Assembly: GCF_000230995.2 (NCBI RefSeq)
Contig: NC_019973.1
Coordinates: forward strand, 1,998,001 to 2,062,000
Direction: 5' to 3'
Length of the DNA: 64,000 bases
Source of the DNA: Mesorhizobium australicum WSM2073
GTDB lineage: Bacteria > Pseudomonadota > Alphaproteobacteria > Rhizobiales > Rhizobiaceae
Shown: one piece after another, positions 1 to 7,448 of the stretch
Layout of the letters: every line of letters begins with the position of its first letter
Numbering within the stretch: the stretch's first letter is position 1
The notes under the pieces: model-generated
What the model saw: only the letters and a program-made list of their open reading frames with translations
The model's database searches: none
What the model was told of the DNA's origin: nothing
Made by a program: the position numbers and the translations under genes

Positions 1-78
1 ACTGCCAGTCGGTACCGCGGGCGCCCGATAGGCGGACCAGACGGGCCGGCCAGTGCTGAGGTCAAGTTTGCGGAGCAT
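1..78 (-). CDS. FAD-dependent oxidoreductase, N-terminal fragment (cut by window edge)
   Basis: On the minus strand an ATG at 78 opens 26 codons that run off the window. The peptide begins MLRKLDLSTGRPVWSAYRAP, a start I associate with rhizobial DAO-type FAD-dependent oxidoreductases, where a Rossmann GxGxxG fold normally follows shortly after. A GGAG sits about 7 nt before the ATG. Only this leader is visible, so the catalytic domain and substrate cannot be judged. It lies in the same direction as hemH, 52 nt downstream of the hemH stop, so co-transcription is possible. Confidence 0.5.
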   Translation of the reverse strand, partial: MLRKLDLSTGRPVWSAYRAPAVPTGS

Positions 79-130
79 TGAGTTCTCCGGAGGCGCTGCT
101 CAACGCTCCGGAGCTGGTGTTGTTCCGGCA

Positions 131-1195
131 TCAAGCCCAGCCTGACAGCTCGCGCCGTACCATCGCTTCGATCACCGCCATGCCTTCAGGGCTGTCATTC
201 AGGCATGGTATGTGGGCGAAGTTCTTGCCGCCGGCATGGTGGAAGGTCTCGGCCGCTTCGCGGCCAATCTCATCCAGCGTCTCGATGCAGTCGACTGAAA
301 ACCCCGGATTGACGATGGCGATCGACTTGACGCCGTCCTTGGCCAGTTTCTCCACAGTCTTGTCGGTGTAGGGCTGCAGCCATTCTTGCGCCCCGAAGCG
401 TGATTGGAACGTGGTGATCAGTTTTCTTTCGTCCCAGCCGAGCCTGTCGCGCAGCAGCCGCGTCGTCTTCAGGCAATGGCAATGATAGGGATCGCCCTTC
501 TCAAAATAGGGTTTTGGAATGCCGTGATAGGAGGCGATGACCACCTCGGGCTGGAAATCCAGGGTCGCCAGGTGCCGTTCGATCGAACTGGCCAGCGCCT
601 CGATGTAGACTGGCTCATCATAATAGGGCGGCACGCTGCGGACGGCAGGTGCCGCCCGCATCTTCATCAAGGCGCGAAACAGCTGGTCGTTTGCGGTGGC
701 GGTCGTCGTCGCCGAATATTGCGGATAGAGTGGAAAGCTCAGGATGCGATCGCAGCCTTGTGCGACCAGCCTTTCGGCGACGCTCGACGTCGAAGGGTTG
801 CCGTAGCGCATCGCCCAGTCGACGACCACGTTGGGCAGATCGCGTAGCGCCTCGGCCAGTTTTTCACCTTGTGCGCGGGTATAGGTTCGCAAAGGCGACT
901 CGTTCTTCTCCCGGTTCCAGATCCTGGCGTAGTTGGCGCCCGACTTCTTCGGTCGCGTGGTCAGCACCAGTCCATAGAGGATGGGATACCAGATCGCCTT
1001 GTTGAGTTCGATAACGCGTGGATCAGACAGGAACTCCCTGAGATAACGCCACATCGGCCTGAACTCGGTGCCGTCGGGTGTTCCAAGGTTGACCAGCATG
1101 ACCCCTATCTTGCCGATCTTGACGGGGGGATGCCCGACCGGTCGTGGGCCAGGGGCTTTCGCGGCTTTGGGATCGACAATAGTGGAAAGCGGCAT
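131..1195 (-). CDS. hemH: Ferrochelatase
   Basis: Inserts ferrous iron into protoporphyrin IX, the last step of protoheme synthesis, at or near the inner membrane. The 354-residue length fits the family. LVNLGTPDG lies at about residues 34-42. The SYHGIP segment with the metal-site histidine (about His224) is followed by a Cys/His-rich stretch (PYHCHCLK) and FQSRFG..EWL. An NPGFSVDCIETLDE motif near the C-terminus carries the conserved glutamates. The first 25 residues are weakly conserved, so a slightly later start is possible. The gene stands alone between a dispersed repeat and the oxidoreductase fragment. I saw no Irr or Fur site that I could defend. Confidence 0.95.
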   Translation of the reverse strand: MPLSTIVDPKAAKAPGPRPVGHPPVKIGKIGVMLVNLGTPDGTEFRPMWRYLREFLSDPRVIELNKAIWYPILYGLVLTTRPKKSGANYARIWNREKNESPLRTYTRAQGEKLAEALRDLPNVVVDWAMRYGNPSTSSVAERLVAQGCDRILSFPLYPQYSATTTATANDQLFRALMKMRAAPAVRSVPPYYDEPVYIEALASSIERHLATLDFQPEVVIASYHGIPKPYFEKGDPYHCHCLKTTRLLRDRLGWDERKLITTFQSRFGAQEWLQPYTDKTVEKLAKDGVKSIAIVNPGFSVDCIETLDEIGREAAETFHHAGGKNFAHIPCLNDSPEGMAVIEAMVRRELSGWA

Positions 1196-1263
1196 ATGGG
1201 TCTCCGAGACGTGAACCTAACCATCCTGCAGGAGCTTTCAATGCCGCGTCTGGCCGCACCTTG

Positions 1264-1342
1264 CAGCATGTCGCGGCGGATAGGATTCGCCCGACCTGCC
1301 GTAAGCTTCTGATAACCGAGGACACCTCCGGGCGACATGCAT
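1264..1342. repeat. Dispersed intergenic repeat, copy A (internally deleted)
   Basis: This 79-bp element lies between hemH and the 5'-nucleotidase. It matches 48334-48435 almost base for base over its first 50 bp (CAGCATGTCGCGGCG to TAAGCTTCTGAT) and last 15 bp (CCGGGCGACATGCAT). It lacks about 23 bp of the middle. It resembles a repeat family I recall from Mesorhizobium intergenic regions; that part is memory and was not searched. Confidence 0.75.
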
Positions 1343-1406
1343 CAGGCCATGGAGATATAAACCTGCCCGGTTCCCCGGGCGGGCGATGTGGCGGAGCTGG
1401 ACGAAA

Positions 1407-3473
1407 TTACTTCGCCGGGATGGTCAGTGTCGCGCCCGGCATAAGCCGATGCGGCCTTTGGCTCTTGTTCGCCTCATAGATGAGCTTCCACTTGGTCGCA
1501 TCGCCATAGGCCTTCTTCGCCAGATCCCAGTAGGTATCGCCGGTCACGACGACATGATTGCCGGTGGCTGGTGTGGCTTCAGCGGGCTTTGCCGGCTCGG
1601 CGGGCGCGGGCGTCGCCGGCGCAGTGGCCGGCGCGGGAGTGGTCTCGGCAGGCTTCGCCGGTTCGGCAGGTGCCGGCGGGGCCGGTGATGCAGGCGCGTT
1701 TTCCGTCGATATGGCTGGCGGCGTGTTGGCGATATCGCCTGAGTTGGCAGGCAATTCCGGCATTGCCGGTGCAGCCGGTTTGGCAGCCTCGGCCGGTGCC
1801 GGCGCTGCCGGTGCGGTCTCCGCCGGCTTTGCTGGTTCGGCGGCGGGAGCTGCCGCTGTCGTCGCGGCGATCTCGGTGATGCGGCCGTCGAGCTTCGGCG
1901 TATAGGGCCGGTGCGCGCCGAGATAGTCGGCCACGACCTGTTCGAGGCCAGGGCCGTAGTCATAAGCGTTCTTGGCCTTTTCGGCGAAGACCTTGTAGCC
2001 GTCGCCGCCCTGGCGGACATAGTTGTTGGTGGCGACCAAATAGTCCTTGGTCGGATTTATCGGCGTCCAGGCGCCATTTTCCATCACCTCCACCGACTTG
2101 ACGCGGCCGGCATTGGGTGCGACCGATCTGTCGAAGGAATATTTGAGGCCCGCCACCTGCGGGAAGCGGCCGGCGCCGTCCTCGATCTGGCTAAGCCCGC
2201 CTTCGAGGCCTGCGACCAGGTCCTTGCCGGAAATCTGGAAGGTCGCCAGCGTGTTCTGAAACGGCAGCACGGTCAGCACCTCGCCCATGGTGACGGTGCC
2301 TTTATCGATGGAAGCGCGCAGGCCGCCTCCGTTGGAAATGACGATCTCGACGCCCTGTCCCTTGACGCGGTCGAGGATGGCGTCGGAGACGAGATTGCCC
2401 ATCGCGCATTCCTTGGCGCGGCAGCTTTCGCGGCTGCCGTCGATGACGTCGGTGGTCTCGGCCACTTCCTTGTTCTTCAAGGCCTCGATCGGCGCGCCAA
2501 GCTCCTTGATGCGGGCGAGCACGGCCGGGTCCGGCGTGATCGATTTGTCGAGATAGATCGGGTCGCCGCTTGCCGATTTGACGACGCCGTTGTCGTCGAA
2601 CACCACCTTGAACTCGCCGAGGTATTTCGAATAGGACGCCGCCTGCACCACCGGCACCTTGTAGCCGCCGGGGTTGTCGACCATGGTCGGGTAGGGGCCA
2701 GCCGCCTTCGGATCGGTATTGGACAGAAGCGTGTGGCTGTGGCCGCCGACCACGATGTCGATGCCAGGGATCTTGGCGATGACGTCGCGCTCCCTGTTGT
2801 AGCCGATATGGGTCACGGCGATGATCTTGTCGACGCCTTCTCCCTTGAGTTTCTCGACCTCGGCCGTGATCGACTTGACGTCGTCCTCGATTTTGATGTT
2901 GGGGCCGGGGGAGGCGAGTTCGGGCGTGTCGTTGGTGACGGCGCCGATGATGCCGATCTTCTGTCCACCGACCTCGACGACAACAGACGGCTTGACGCGG
3001 TCGCCGAGCTTGGACTGCGCGTTGGCCTTGACGTTGGCGCCGAGCACCGGGAACTTGATCATGTCGAGGAACGGCGCCAGCGCCGCCTCGCCGTCGTCGA
3101 ATTCATGGTTGCCGAGTGCCATGGCGTCGAACTTCATGTCATTGAGGAACTCGCCTTCGACCTTGCCCTTGTATGTCGTGTAGAACAGCGAACCCTGGAA
3201 ATTGTCGCCGGCGCTGAGCAGCAACACGTTCTGGCCTTCCAGCTTCTTGCGTTCCTGGGCAATGGCGGTGATCAGCCGGCCGGCGCCGCCGATGCATTCG
3301 CCCTTGGTCTCCTCCTCGGCCGAGCAGGTCGATTCGTATTTGTTGTTGCCTTCGATGCGGCTGTGCCAGTCATTGATGTGCAGGATGTTCAGTGTGTAGT
3401 CGGCAAAGGATGCGCCGGCCGACAGGCCAAGCGTCGAAGCGGAAAGGGCGGCAATGGCGGCAAGCTTCTTCAT
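1407..3473 (-). CDS. Secreted bifunctional metallophosphatase/5'-nucleotidase with C-terminal LysM
   Basis: A UshA/CpdB-type periplasmic nucleotide hydrolase of 688 residues. A Sec signal peptide covers about residues 1-24. The metallophosphatase motifs follow in order: HINDWH (32-37), AGDNFQGS (88-95), GNHEFD (121-126), THIGYN and GGHSHT. A 5'-nucleotidase C-terminal (substrate-specificity) domain with the SNGGGLR signature comes next. An Ala/Pro/Glu-rich low-complexity linker of roughly 110 residues leads to a LysM domain (about 638-688, containing GDTYWDLAKKAYGD). Classical UshA lacks LysM, so this enzyme is probably held on peptidoglycan. Its likely role is salvage of nucleotides in the periplasm. 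It is monocistronic. Confidence 0.9.
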   Translation of the reverse strand: MKKLAAIAALSASTLGLSAGASFADYTLNILHINDWHSRIEGNNKYESTCSAEEETKGECIGGAGRLITAIAQERKKLEGQNVLLLSAGDNFQGSLFYTTYKGKVEGEFLNDMKFDAMALGNHEFDDGEAALAPFLDMIKFPVLGANVKANAQSKLGDRVKPSVVVEVGGQKIGIIGAVTNDTPELASPGPNIKIEDDVKSITAEVEKLKGEGVDKIIAVTHIGYNRERDVIAKIPGIDIVVGGHSHTLLSNTDPKAAGPYPTMVDNPGGYKVPVVQAASYSKYLGEFKVVFDDNGVVKSASGDPIYLDKSITPDPAVLARIKELGAPIEALKNKEVAETTDVIDGSRESCRAKECAMGNLVSDAILDRVKGQGVEIVISNGGGLRASIDKGTVTMGEVLTVLPFQNTLATFQISGKDLVAGLEGGLSQIEDGAGRFPQVAGLKYSFDRSVAPNAGRVKSVEVMENGAWTPINPTKDYLVATNNYVRQGGDGYKVFAEKAKNAYDYGPGLEQVVADYLGAHRPYTPKLDGRITEIAATTAAAPAAEPAKPAETAPAAPAPAEAAKPAAPAMPELPANSGDIANTPPAISTENAPASPAPPAPAEPAKPAETTPAPATAPATPAPAEPAKPAEATPATGNHVVVTGDTYWDLAKKAYGDATKWKLIYEANKSQRPHRLMPGATLTIPAK

Positions 3474-3627
3474 CTTCGTCTCCCGGTAGGCTGATCAGAG
3501 GCGTCTGGCGCCCTTGCTTGACTGGGTATTACAGCCAGCCTTTCGATCATGTTCCCATCGCGTTCGGGCCGACGCAAGCGGAAATGCGGCGGTATCTCCA
3601 GGCGCGAAACCCGGGGTATTTGCCGGC

Positions 3628-3660
3628 ACAAAAAAAGAACGGCGGCCGAGGGGCCGCCGT
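3628..3660 (-). terminator. Rho-independent terminator of the Omp10-like gene
   Basis: Read on the minus strand, a perfect 9-bp stem ACGGCGGCC/GGCCGCCGT with a CCTC loop is followed by TCTTTTTTT. It begins 27 nt after the stop of the lipoprotein gene at 3688. Confidence 0.93.
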
Positions 3661-3687
3661 CTTATGTGACTGGATTGTTCGCCGAGT

Positions 3688-4065
3688 TCAGGTGCGCCGC
3701 GTCAGCACGAAATTCTGGCCGGCGGAGCTGGTGCAGTTGAGCTGGCTGGTCGACACCATCAGGCAATTGAAGCTTACCGGGGTTTGGCGGATCAGCGAGG
3801 TGCCGCTGATCTGTACCGACGTGGCGCCGGTCATCGTGTAGCTGCCATCGGCAAGCTTCTGTCCCGTGTCGGTGGCGACGGTCGTGAAGGTGCCGCCGGT
3901 GAAGGTCGACAGGCCGGTGCCCTTGGCATCGATCCAGGAACCTTCGACCCCTTTCGGGGCGGCGGCCATGGGCGGCGTATCTGGGCCGCTGGTGGCACAG
4001 GCAGCAAGCATCGAGGCAAGGGCGCCCGCCAGGCCCGTCGAAAGAACTTTGCGCGCAATCGTCAT
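3688..4065 (-). CDS. omp10: Omp10-like outer membrane lipoprotein
   Basis: A 125-residue lipoprotein. The chosen ATG at 4065 gives a clean type II signal peptide with lipobox LAAC, so Cys23 should be acylated. The mature part holds a small beta domain (GSWIDAKGTG, FTTVATDTGQ, SFNCLM, LNCTSSAGQNF) like the Brucella Omp10/Omp19 group of rhizobial lipoproteins. Two cysteines in the second half could form a disulfide. A longer upstream reading frame exists, but it lacks a signal peptide and runs through a palindromic region. The exact family within the Omp10/Omp19 group is inferred from memory of their sequences. Confidence 0.75.
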   Translation of the reverse strand: MTIARKVLSTGLAGALASMLAACATSGPDTPPMAAAPKGVEGSWIDAKGTGLSTFTGGTFTTVATDTGQKLADGSYTMTGATSVQISGTSLIRQTPVSFNCLMVSTSQLNCTSSAGQNFVLTRRT

Positions 4066-4090
4066 ATGAAATCCTCTCCAAACGCGTCGT

Positions 4091-4115
4091 CCCAGAAATC
4101 GGGCCGATTTCTGGG
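4091..4115. repeat. Perfect 12-bp inverted repeat upstream of the Omp10-like gene
   Basis: CCCAGAAATCGG (4091-4102) and CCGATTTCTGGG (4104-4115) are perfect inverted arms around one central base. It sits about 26 bp upstream of the lipoprotein start, between likely promoter and ribosome site. It could be an operator dyad or part of a palindromic repeat element. It has no T-run, so it is not a normal terminator. Confidence 0.8.
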
Positions 4116-4185
4116 AATTGACGCGAACGTCCAAAGTGCCGGGGTATTCAACGGACGCACATCGCCACCCCAGGCCGCCTCCCTT

Positions 4186-4210
4186 CAATCGCCCGATTTC
4201 CGGGCGATTG
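4186..4210. repeat. Perfect 10-bp inverted repeat downstream of homospermidine synthase
   Basis: CAATCGCCCG (4186-4195), a 5-nt loop, then CGGGCGATTG (4201-4210). It begins 29 nt past the hss stop. The stem is strong, but the minus-strand 3' side has no U-tract, so termination would be weak or Rho-assisted. Confidence 0.7.
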
Positions 4211-4239
4211 CAAGGCAAGGGCGCATGGTCCGGGTGCTG

Positions 4240-5685
4240 CTATCGGACGAGGATGTTGCGGAATTGCCACGGGTCGCTGCGGTCGAGGTCCTCCGGGAAG
4301 AGACCCGGGCGTCTGTCGAGCGGCGTCCAGTCGGTATAATAGCCCTTGACCGGTCCGAGATAGGGCGACTGCACGTCCAGGCAGCGTTTGTAATCCATCT
4401 CGTCGGCCTCGACGATGCCGGCGGCGGGATTCTCCAGTGCCCAGACCATGCCGGCCAGGACAGCCGAGGTGACCTGCATGCCGGTGGCGTTCTGGTAGGG
4501 GGCCAGCTTGCGCGCTTCGGCGAGTGACAGCTGCGAACCGTACCAGTAGGCATTCTTGTCATGGCCGTAGAGCAGGACGCCGAGCTCGTCGACACCGTCG
4601 ACCAGTTCGTTCTCGTCGAGCACGTGGTGCACCGGCTGCGGCTTGCCGGCGGCACCGAACATCTCGTCCAGCGATAGCATCGCATCGTTGCAGGGATGGT
4701 AGGCGTAGTGGCAGGTCGGGCGGTATTGAACCTTGCCCTTCTTGGAGCGCACTGTGAAGAAATCGGCGATCGAGATCGCCTCGTTGTGGGTTACCAGCAG
4801 GCCATATTGCGGTCCCGGCGTCGGGCACCAGGAGCGCACGCGGGTGTTGGCGCCGGGCTGCTCCAGGTAGATCGCGGCCTTGGAGCCATGCTTGTGCTTC
4901 TTGCCGTTCTTGGGCATCCAGGTCTCATGCGTGCCCCAGCCGAGCTCGGCTGGCTGCAACCCCTCGGAGATGAAGCCCTCGACCGACCAGGTGTTCCAGA
5001 ACACATCCATCGGCTTGGGCTTCTTGGTCCGCTGGGTGTCGCGCTCGGCGATGTGGATGCCCTTGACGCCGGCCTTCTTCATCAGCTTGGCCCAGCCCTC
5101 GCGGTCGTCCTGCGATGGCTCGGAGAATTCCATGCCAAGATCGGTGGCGAGGTTGACCAGCGCCTGCTTGACGAACCACGACACCATGCCGGGATTGGCA
5201 CCGCAGGTGGATATCGCAGTGGCGCCGCCCGGCTTGTCGTGCTTTTCCTTGATCAGCGCCTCGCGCAACGCATAGTTGGTGCGGCTGGCGTTGTCGGCCT
5301 TGGCGTCGAAATAGAAGCCAAGCCAAGGCTCGACGACGGTGTCGATATAGAGCACGCCGAGCTTGCGGCAGAGCCGCATCAGGTCCACCGAGCCGGTATC
5401 GACCGACAGGTTGACGCAGAAGCCCTGGCCACCGCCATTGGTCAGAAGCGGCGCCAAAAGCTTCTTGTAGTTCTTCTCGGTCACCGCTTCCTGGACGAAG
5501 GCGATGCCGCGCTCGTCGAGCAGCTTGCGATCGGTATCGCGCGGGTCGAGGACTGTCATGCGCGACTTGTCGAACTTGAAATGGCGCTCGATGAGCGGCA
5601 GCGTTCCGCGTCCGATCGAGCCGAAGCCGATCATCACCACGGGGCCGGTGATCTCACCGTAAACGGGCCAGTTTTCATTCGCCAT
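4240..5685 (-). CDS. hss: Homospermidine synthase
   Basis: Makes sym-homospermidine from two putrescines (or putrescine plus spermidine) with NAD+ as prosthetic cofactor, in the cytosol. Homospermidine is the typical major polyamine of rhizobia. The ATG at 5685 has a GGAG 8 nt upstream and starts MANENWPVYG, which fits the family; the protein is 481 residues. An N-terminal Rossmann segment with VMIGFGSIGRG is followed by family segments such as GGGQGFCVNLSVD, STCGANPGMVSWF and WCPTPGPQYG. A reading frame extends 31 codons upstream, but only through a tandem repeat, so I do not use it. It pairs functionally with the ornithine decarboxylase at 32522. Confidence 0.95.
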   Translation of the reverse strand: MANENWPVYGEITGPVVMIGFGSIGRGTLPLIERHFKFDKSRMTVLDPRDTDRKLLDERGIAFVQEAVTEKNYKKLLAPLLTNGGGQGFCVNLSVDTGSVDLMRLCRKLGVLYIDTVVEPWLGFYFDAKADNASRTNYALREALIKEKHDKPGGATAISTCGANPGMVSWFVKQALVNLATDLGMEFSEPSQDDREGWAKLMKKAGVKGIHIAERDTQRTKKPKPMDVFWNTWSVEGFISEGLQPAELGWGTHETWMPKNGKKHKHGSKAAIYLEQPGANTRVRSWCPTPGPQYGLLVTHNEAISIADFFTVRSKKGKVQYRPTCHYAYHPCNDAMLSLDEMFGAAGKPQPVHHVLDENELVDGVDELGVLLYGHDKNAYWYGSQLSLAEARKLAPYQNATGMQVTSAVLAGMVWALENPAAGIVEADEMDYKRCLDVQSPYLGPVKGYYTDWTPLDRRPGLFPEDLDRSDPWQFRNILVR

Positions 5686-5702
5686 TTTATCGGGCACTCC
5701 TT

Positions 5703-5765
5703 CAACTGCGTTCAAAAGCCGGGCAACTGCGTTCAAAAGCTGGGCAACTGCGTGCAAAAGCCCGG
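5703..5765. repeat. Three tandem 21-bp repeats before hss
   Basis: The unit CAACTGCGTTCAAAAGCCGG plus one G repeats at 5703, 5724 and 5745 with one to three changes. It starts 17 bp upstream of the hss ATG, in the 5' leader. The 21-bp period equals seven codons and two helical turns, so repeated protein binding on one face of the DNA is possible, as is a simple slippage array. Confidence 0.9.
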
Positions 5766-5837
5766 CATTTTCGCGCAACGGCCATGCGCTACATCACAGA
5801 TCATTGTCATAAACCAGCGAAAAGCGCCAACCAGCGA

Positions 5838-6767
5838 CTACGCGTCCTTGGCCATTTGGTTAAGGACAGCGATCAGCCGATCGCGATCCGATGTCAGGCC
5901 CTTGTAGTCGAGCTGGGCGACATCGAGCGCTTCGAGCTGCGCGGCAAAGGACGCTGCCAGCGTCGCCCGGTCCGGGTGCCGCGCCAGCACGGCGAGCGGG
6001 TCGAGATGGATGCGGATGGTGAACAGGATGTCGCGTGAGGCGGGCAGTTTGCGCAGCGTCTGGCGCTCGACCCGGATGAAGGCGTGCGTCTTCACGTCAC
6101 CGTCGGGGAAACGCGTCGGCCGGCTGGTGGCGCGGTCGATGCGCTCGATATTGGACAGTGGATGGTAGAGTGCATCGCCTGATTGGATCGACCAATTGTA
6201 ACGTTCGACAGCCTGGCCCTGCAGGCCATCGAACATCCGGTTGATCAGATCCGCCGGCCTTGTGCCTGGGCCGAAGCCCGGCACCGGGTCGTGGATCTGC
6301 TGCAGCGGCTTGCCGAATTTTTCGACAAGCGACCAGGACGAGGGAAAGCACAGCGAACCCGCCGCGAGCCGCCAGCCATCTTCGCCCCGCCGCATGAGGA
6401 TCAGGTCCTCCTGGACCAGCAGCGAGGCCACGACGAGGGGGGCGCCGGCGAGGCTGGAGGGGATCGTGGGACGGCTCGTCGCACCCACGACCGCAACGCC
6501 CGCATCGCTGCGCCGGTGGGTGTCGGGAAATCTTTCCGGCAGGTAAGCGCCGAGCAATTCGAGCACTTCCTGCTGGGCGTCAAGCGTACCGTCCTGCTCG
6601 ACGAAGACGCGTTCAGGGATTTCGGCATAGAGCCGGCGCTTTTTAGCGAGGTAGGGCAGCAAATGGCCGTCTACCTCGATCCAGTCCGCAGGGTCGAGCG
6701 GCTTCAGCCCGATGGTGAAGAGTTTCGACGAGCCGTCATACGGCGTGTGGGCGGGTAGGGACGTCAT
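5838..6767 (-). CDS. Heme-dependent oxidative N-demethylase family protein (DUF3445)
   Basis: A 309-residue protein of the DUF3445 group, whose characterised members are heme-dependent amine N-demethylases. Recognisable parts are a N-terminal FTIGLKPLDP..W segment, KRRLYAEIPERVF, the core VQEDLILMRRGEDGWRLAAG with CFPSSWSL (the usual family centre), PVPGFG and the C-terminal RVERQTLRKLP...FTIR. The start ATG at 6767 lies 18 nt after the pabC stop, so it is probably the third gene of the pabB-pabC unit. Substrate is unknown; dimethylamine-type compounds are a family-level guess. Confidence 0.8.
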   Translation of the reverse strand: MTSLPAHTPYDGSSKLFTIGLKPLDPADWIEVDGHLLPYLAKKRRLYAEIPERVFVEQDGTLDAQQEVLELLGAYLPERFPDTHRRSDAGVAVVGATSRPTIPSSLAGAPLVVASLLVQEDLILMRRGEDGWRLAAGSLCFPSSWSLVEKFGKPLQQIHDPVPGFGPGTRPADLINRMFDGLQGQAVERYNWSIQSGDALYHPLSNIERIDRATSRPTRFPDGDVKTHAFIRVERQTLRKLPASRDILFTIRIHLDPLAVLARHPDRATLAASFAAQLEALDVAQLDYKGLTSDRDRLIAVLNQMAKDA

Positions 6768-6785
6768 GCCTCAGATCAGTTGACT

Positions 6786-7448
6786 TCAGATTAGTTTGGC
6801 CGGGATCAGCCCGCGCAGCGAATTGCCGACGAACAGCGCCTTGGCGGATTTCAGGTCATTCAAGCTGTAGATCGCTTCACCGGCGCGGCCTTCATCCAGA
6901 AGCGCGCCGCGCAGTACGCCAGGCAGCAGGCCGCAATCGAGCCGGGGCGTTGCCAGCACGCCGTCGCCGAAATCGGCGAAGACATTGGTGATCGTGCCTT
7001 CGCAGATCTCGCCGCGCTCATTGGCCAGCAGCACCTCATCGGCCTGGGTGACGAGGTATTCGGAGCGGGCCTGGGTATAGAGCTGCCGCCGGCTGGTCTT
7101 GTGGCGCAGCAGCATGTTGCTCGAATCGAGCCTCGTCCGCGCCAGCCGCAGTGCCCACACCTTGTCGGCGGCAAGCGGTTCATAGGGCTGCGCCGAGGCG
7201 TTGGCCTGGCCATTGCGCGACAGGGCGAGCCGCGTGCGCATGGCGACGGGCGATCGATCGACCGCGTCGCTCAGGGCCTCGCCAACCCTTTGCGGATCAT
7301 AGCTGAAGCCCAGTTCCGCCGCCGAGCCATAAAGGCGCGCAAGATGGCGATCGAGGCGCAGGAAGCCCGAGGCGGGCTCCCAGCGCATGGTCTCGATCAG
7401 CTCGAAACCGGCGGTGTCCCCGTCGCGAAACGGGCTTTGAGCAAACAC
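6786..7448 (-). CDS. pabC: Aminotransferase class IV, 4-amino-4-deoxychorismate lyase-like
   Basis: Likely converts 4-amino-4-deoxychorismate to p-aminobenzoate and pyruvate for folate. I choose the GTG at 7448 because GAGGAG lies 8 nt upstream and the product (220 residues) starts just before the family-typical FELIETMRWEP. It overlaps the end of pabB by 52 nt in another frame. Class IV fold-type features are visible: RLDRHLARL, the PLP-lysine region (LLRHKTSRR), and ANERGEICEGTITNVFADF with the conserved glutamate and TN. The C-terminal segment TPRLDCGLLPGVLRG is typical. A branched-chain aminotransferase role is less likely given the pabB coupling. Confidence 0.88.
   Translation of the reverse strand: MFAQSPFRDGDTAGFELIETMRWEPASGFLRLDRHLARLYGSAAELGFSYDPQRVGEALSDAVDRSPVAMRTRLALSRNGQANASAQPYEPLAADKVWALRLARTRLDSSNMLLRHKTSRRQLYTQARSEYLVTQADEVLLANERGEICEGTITNVFADFGDGVLATPRLDCGLLPGVLRGALLDEGRAGEAIYSLNDLKSAKALFVGNSLRGLIPAKLI

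Noticed and set aside
1911..3494. Long plus-strand frame opposite the 5'-nucleotidase
   Set aside because: Very rich in Val, Asp and Ala without motifs; it is a composition shadow.
5686..5778. N-terminal extension of homospermidine synthase through the tandem repeats
   Set aside because: The ATG at 5685 has a good ribosome site and a family-typical start; the extension only translates the repeat.
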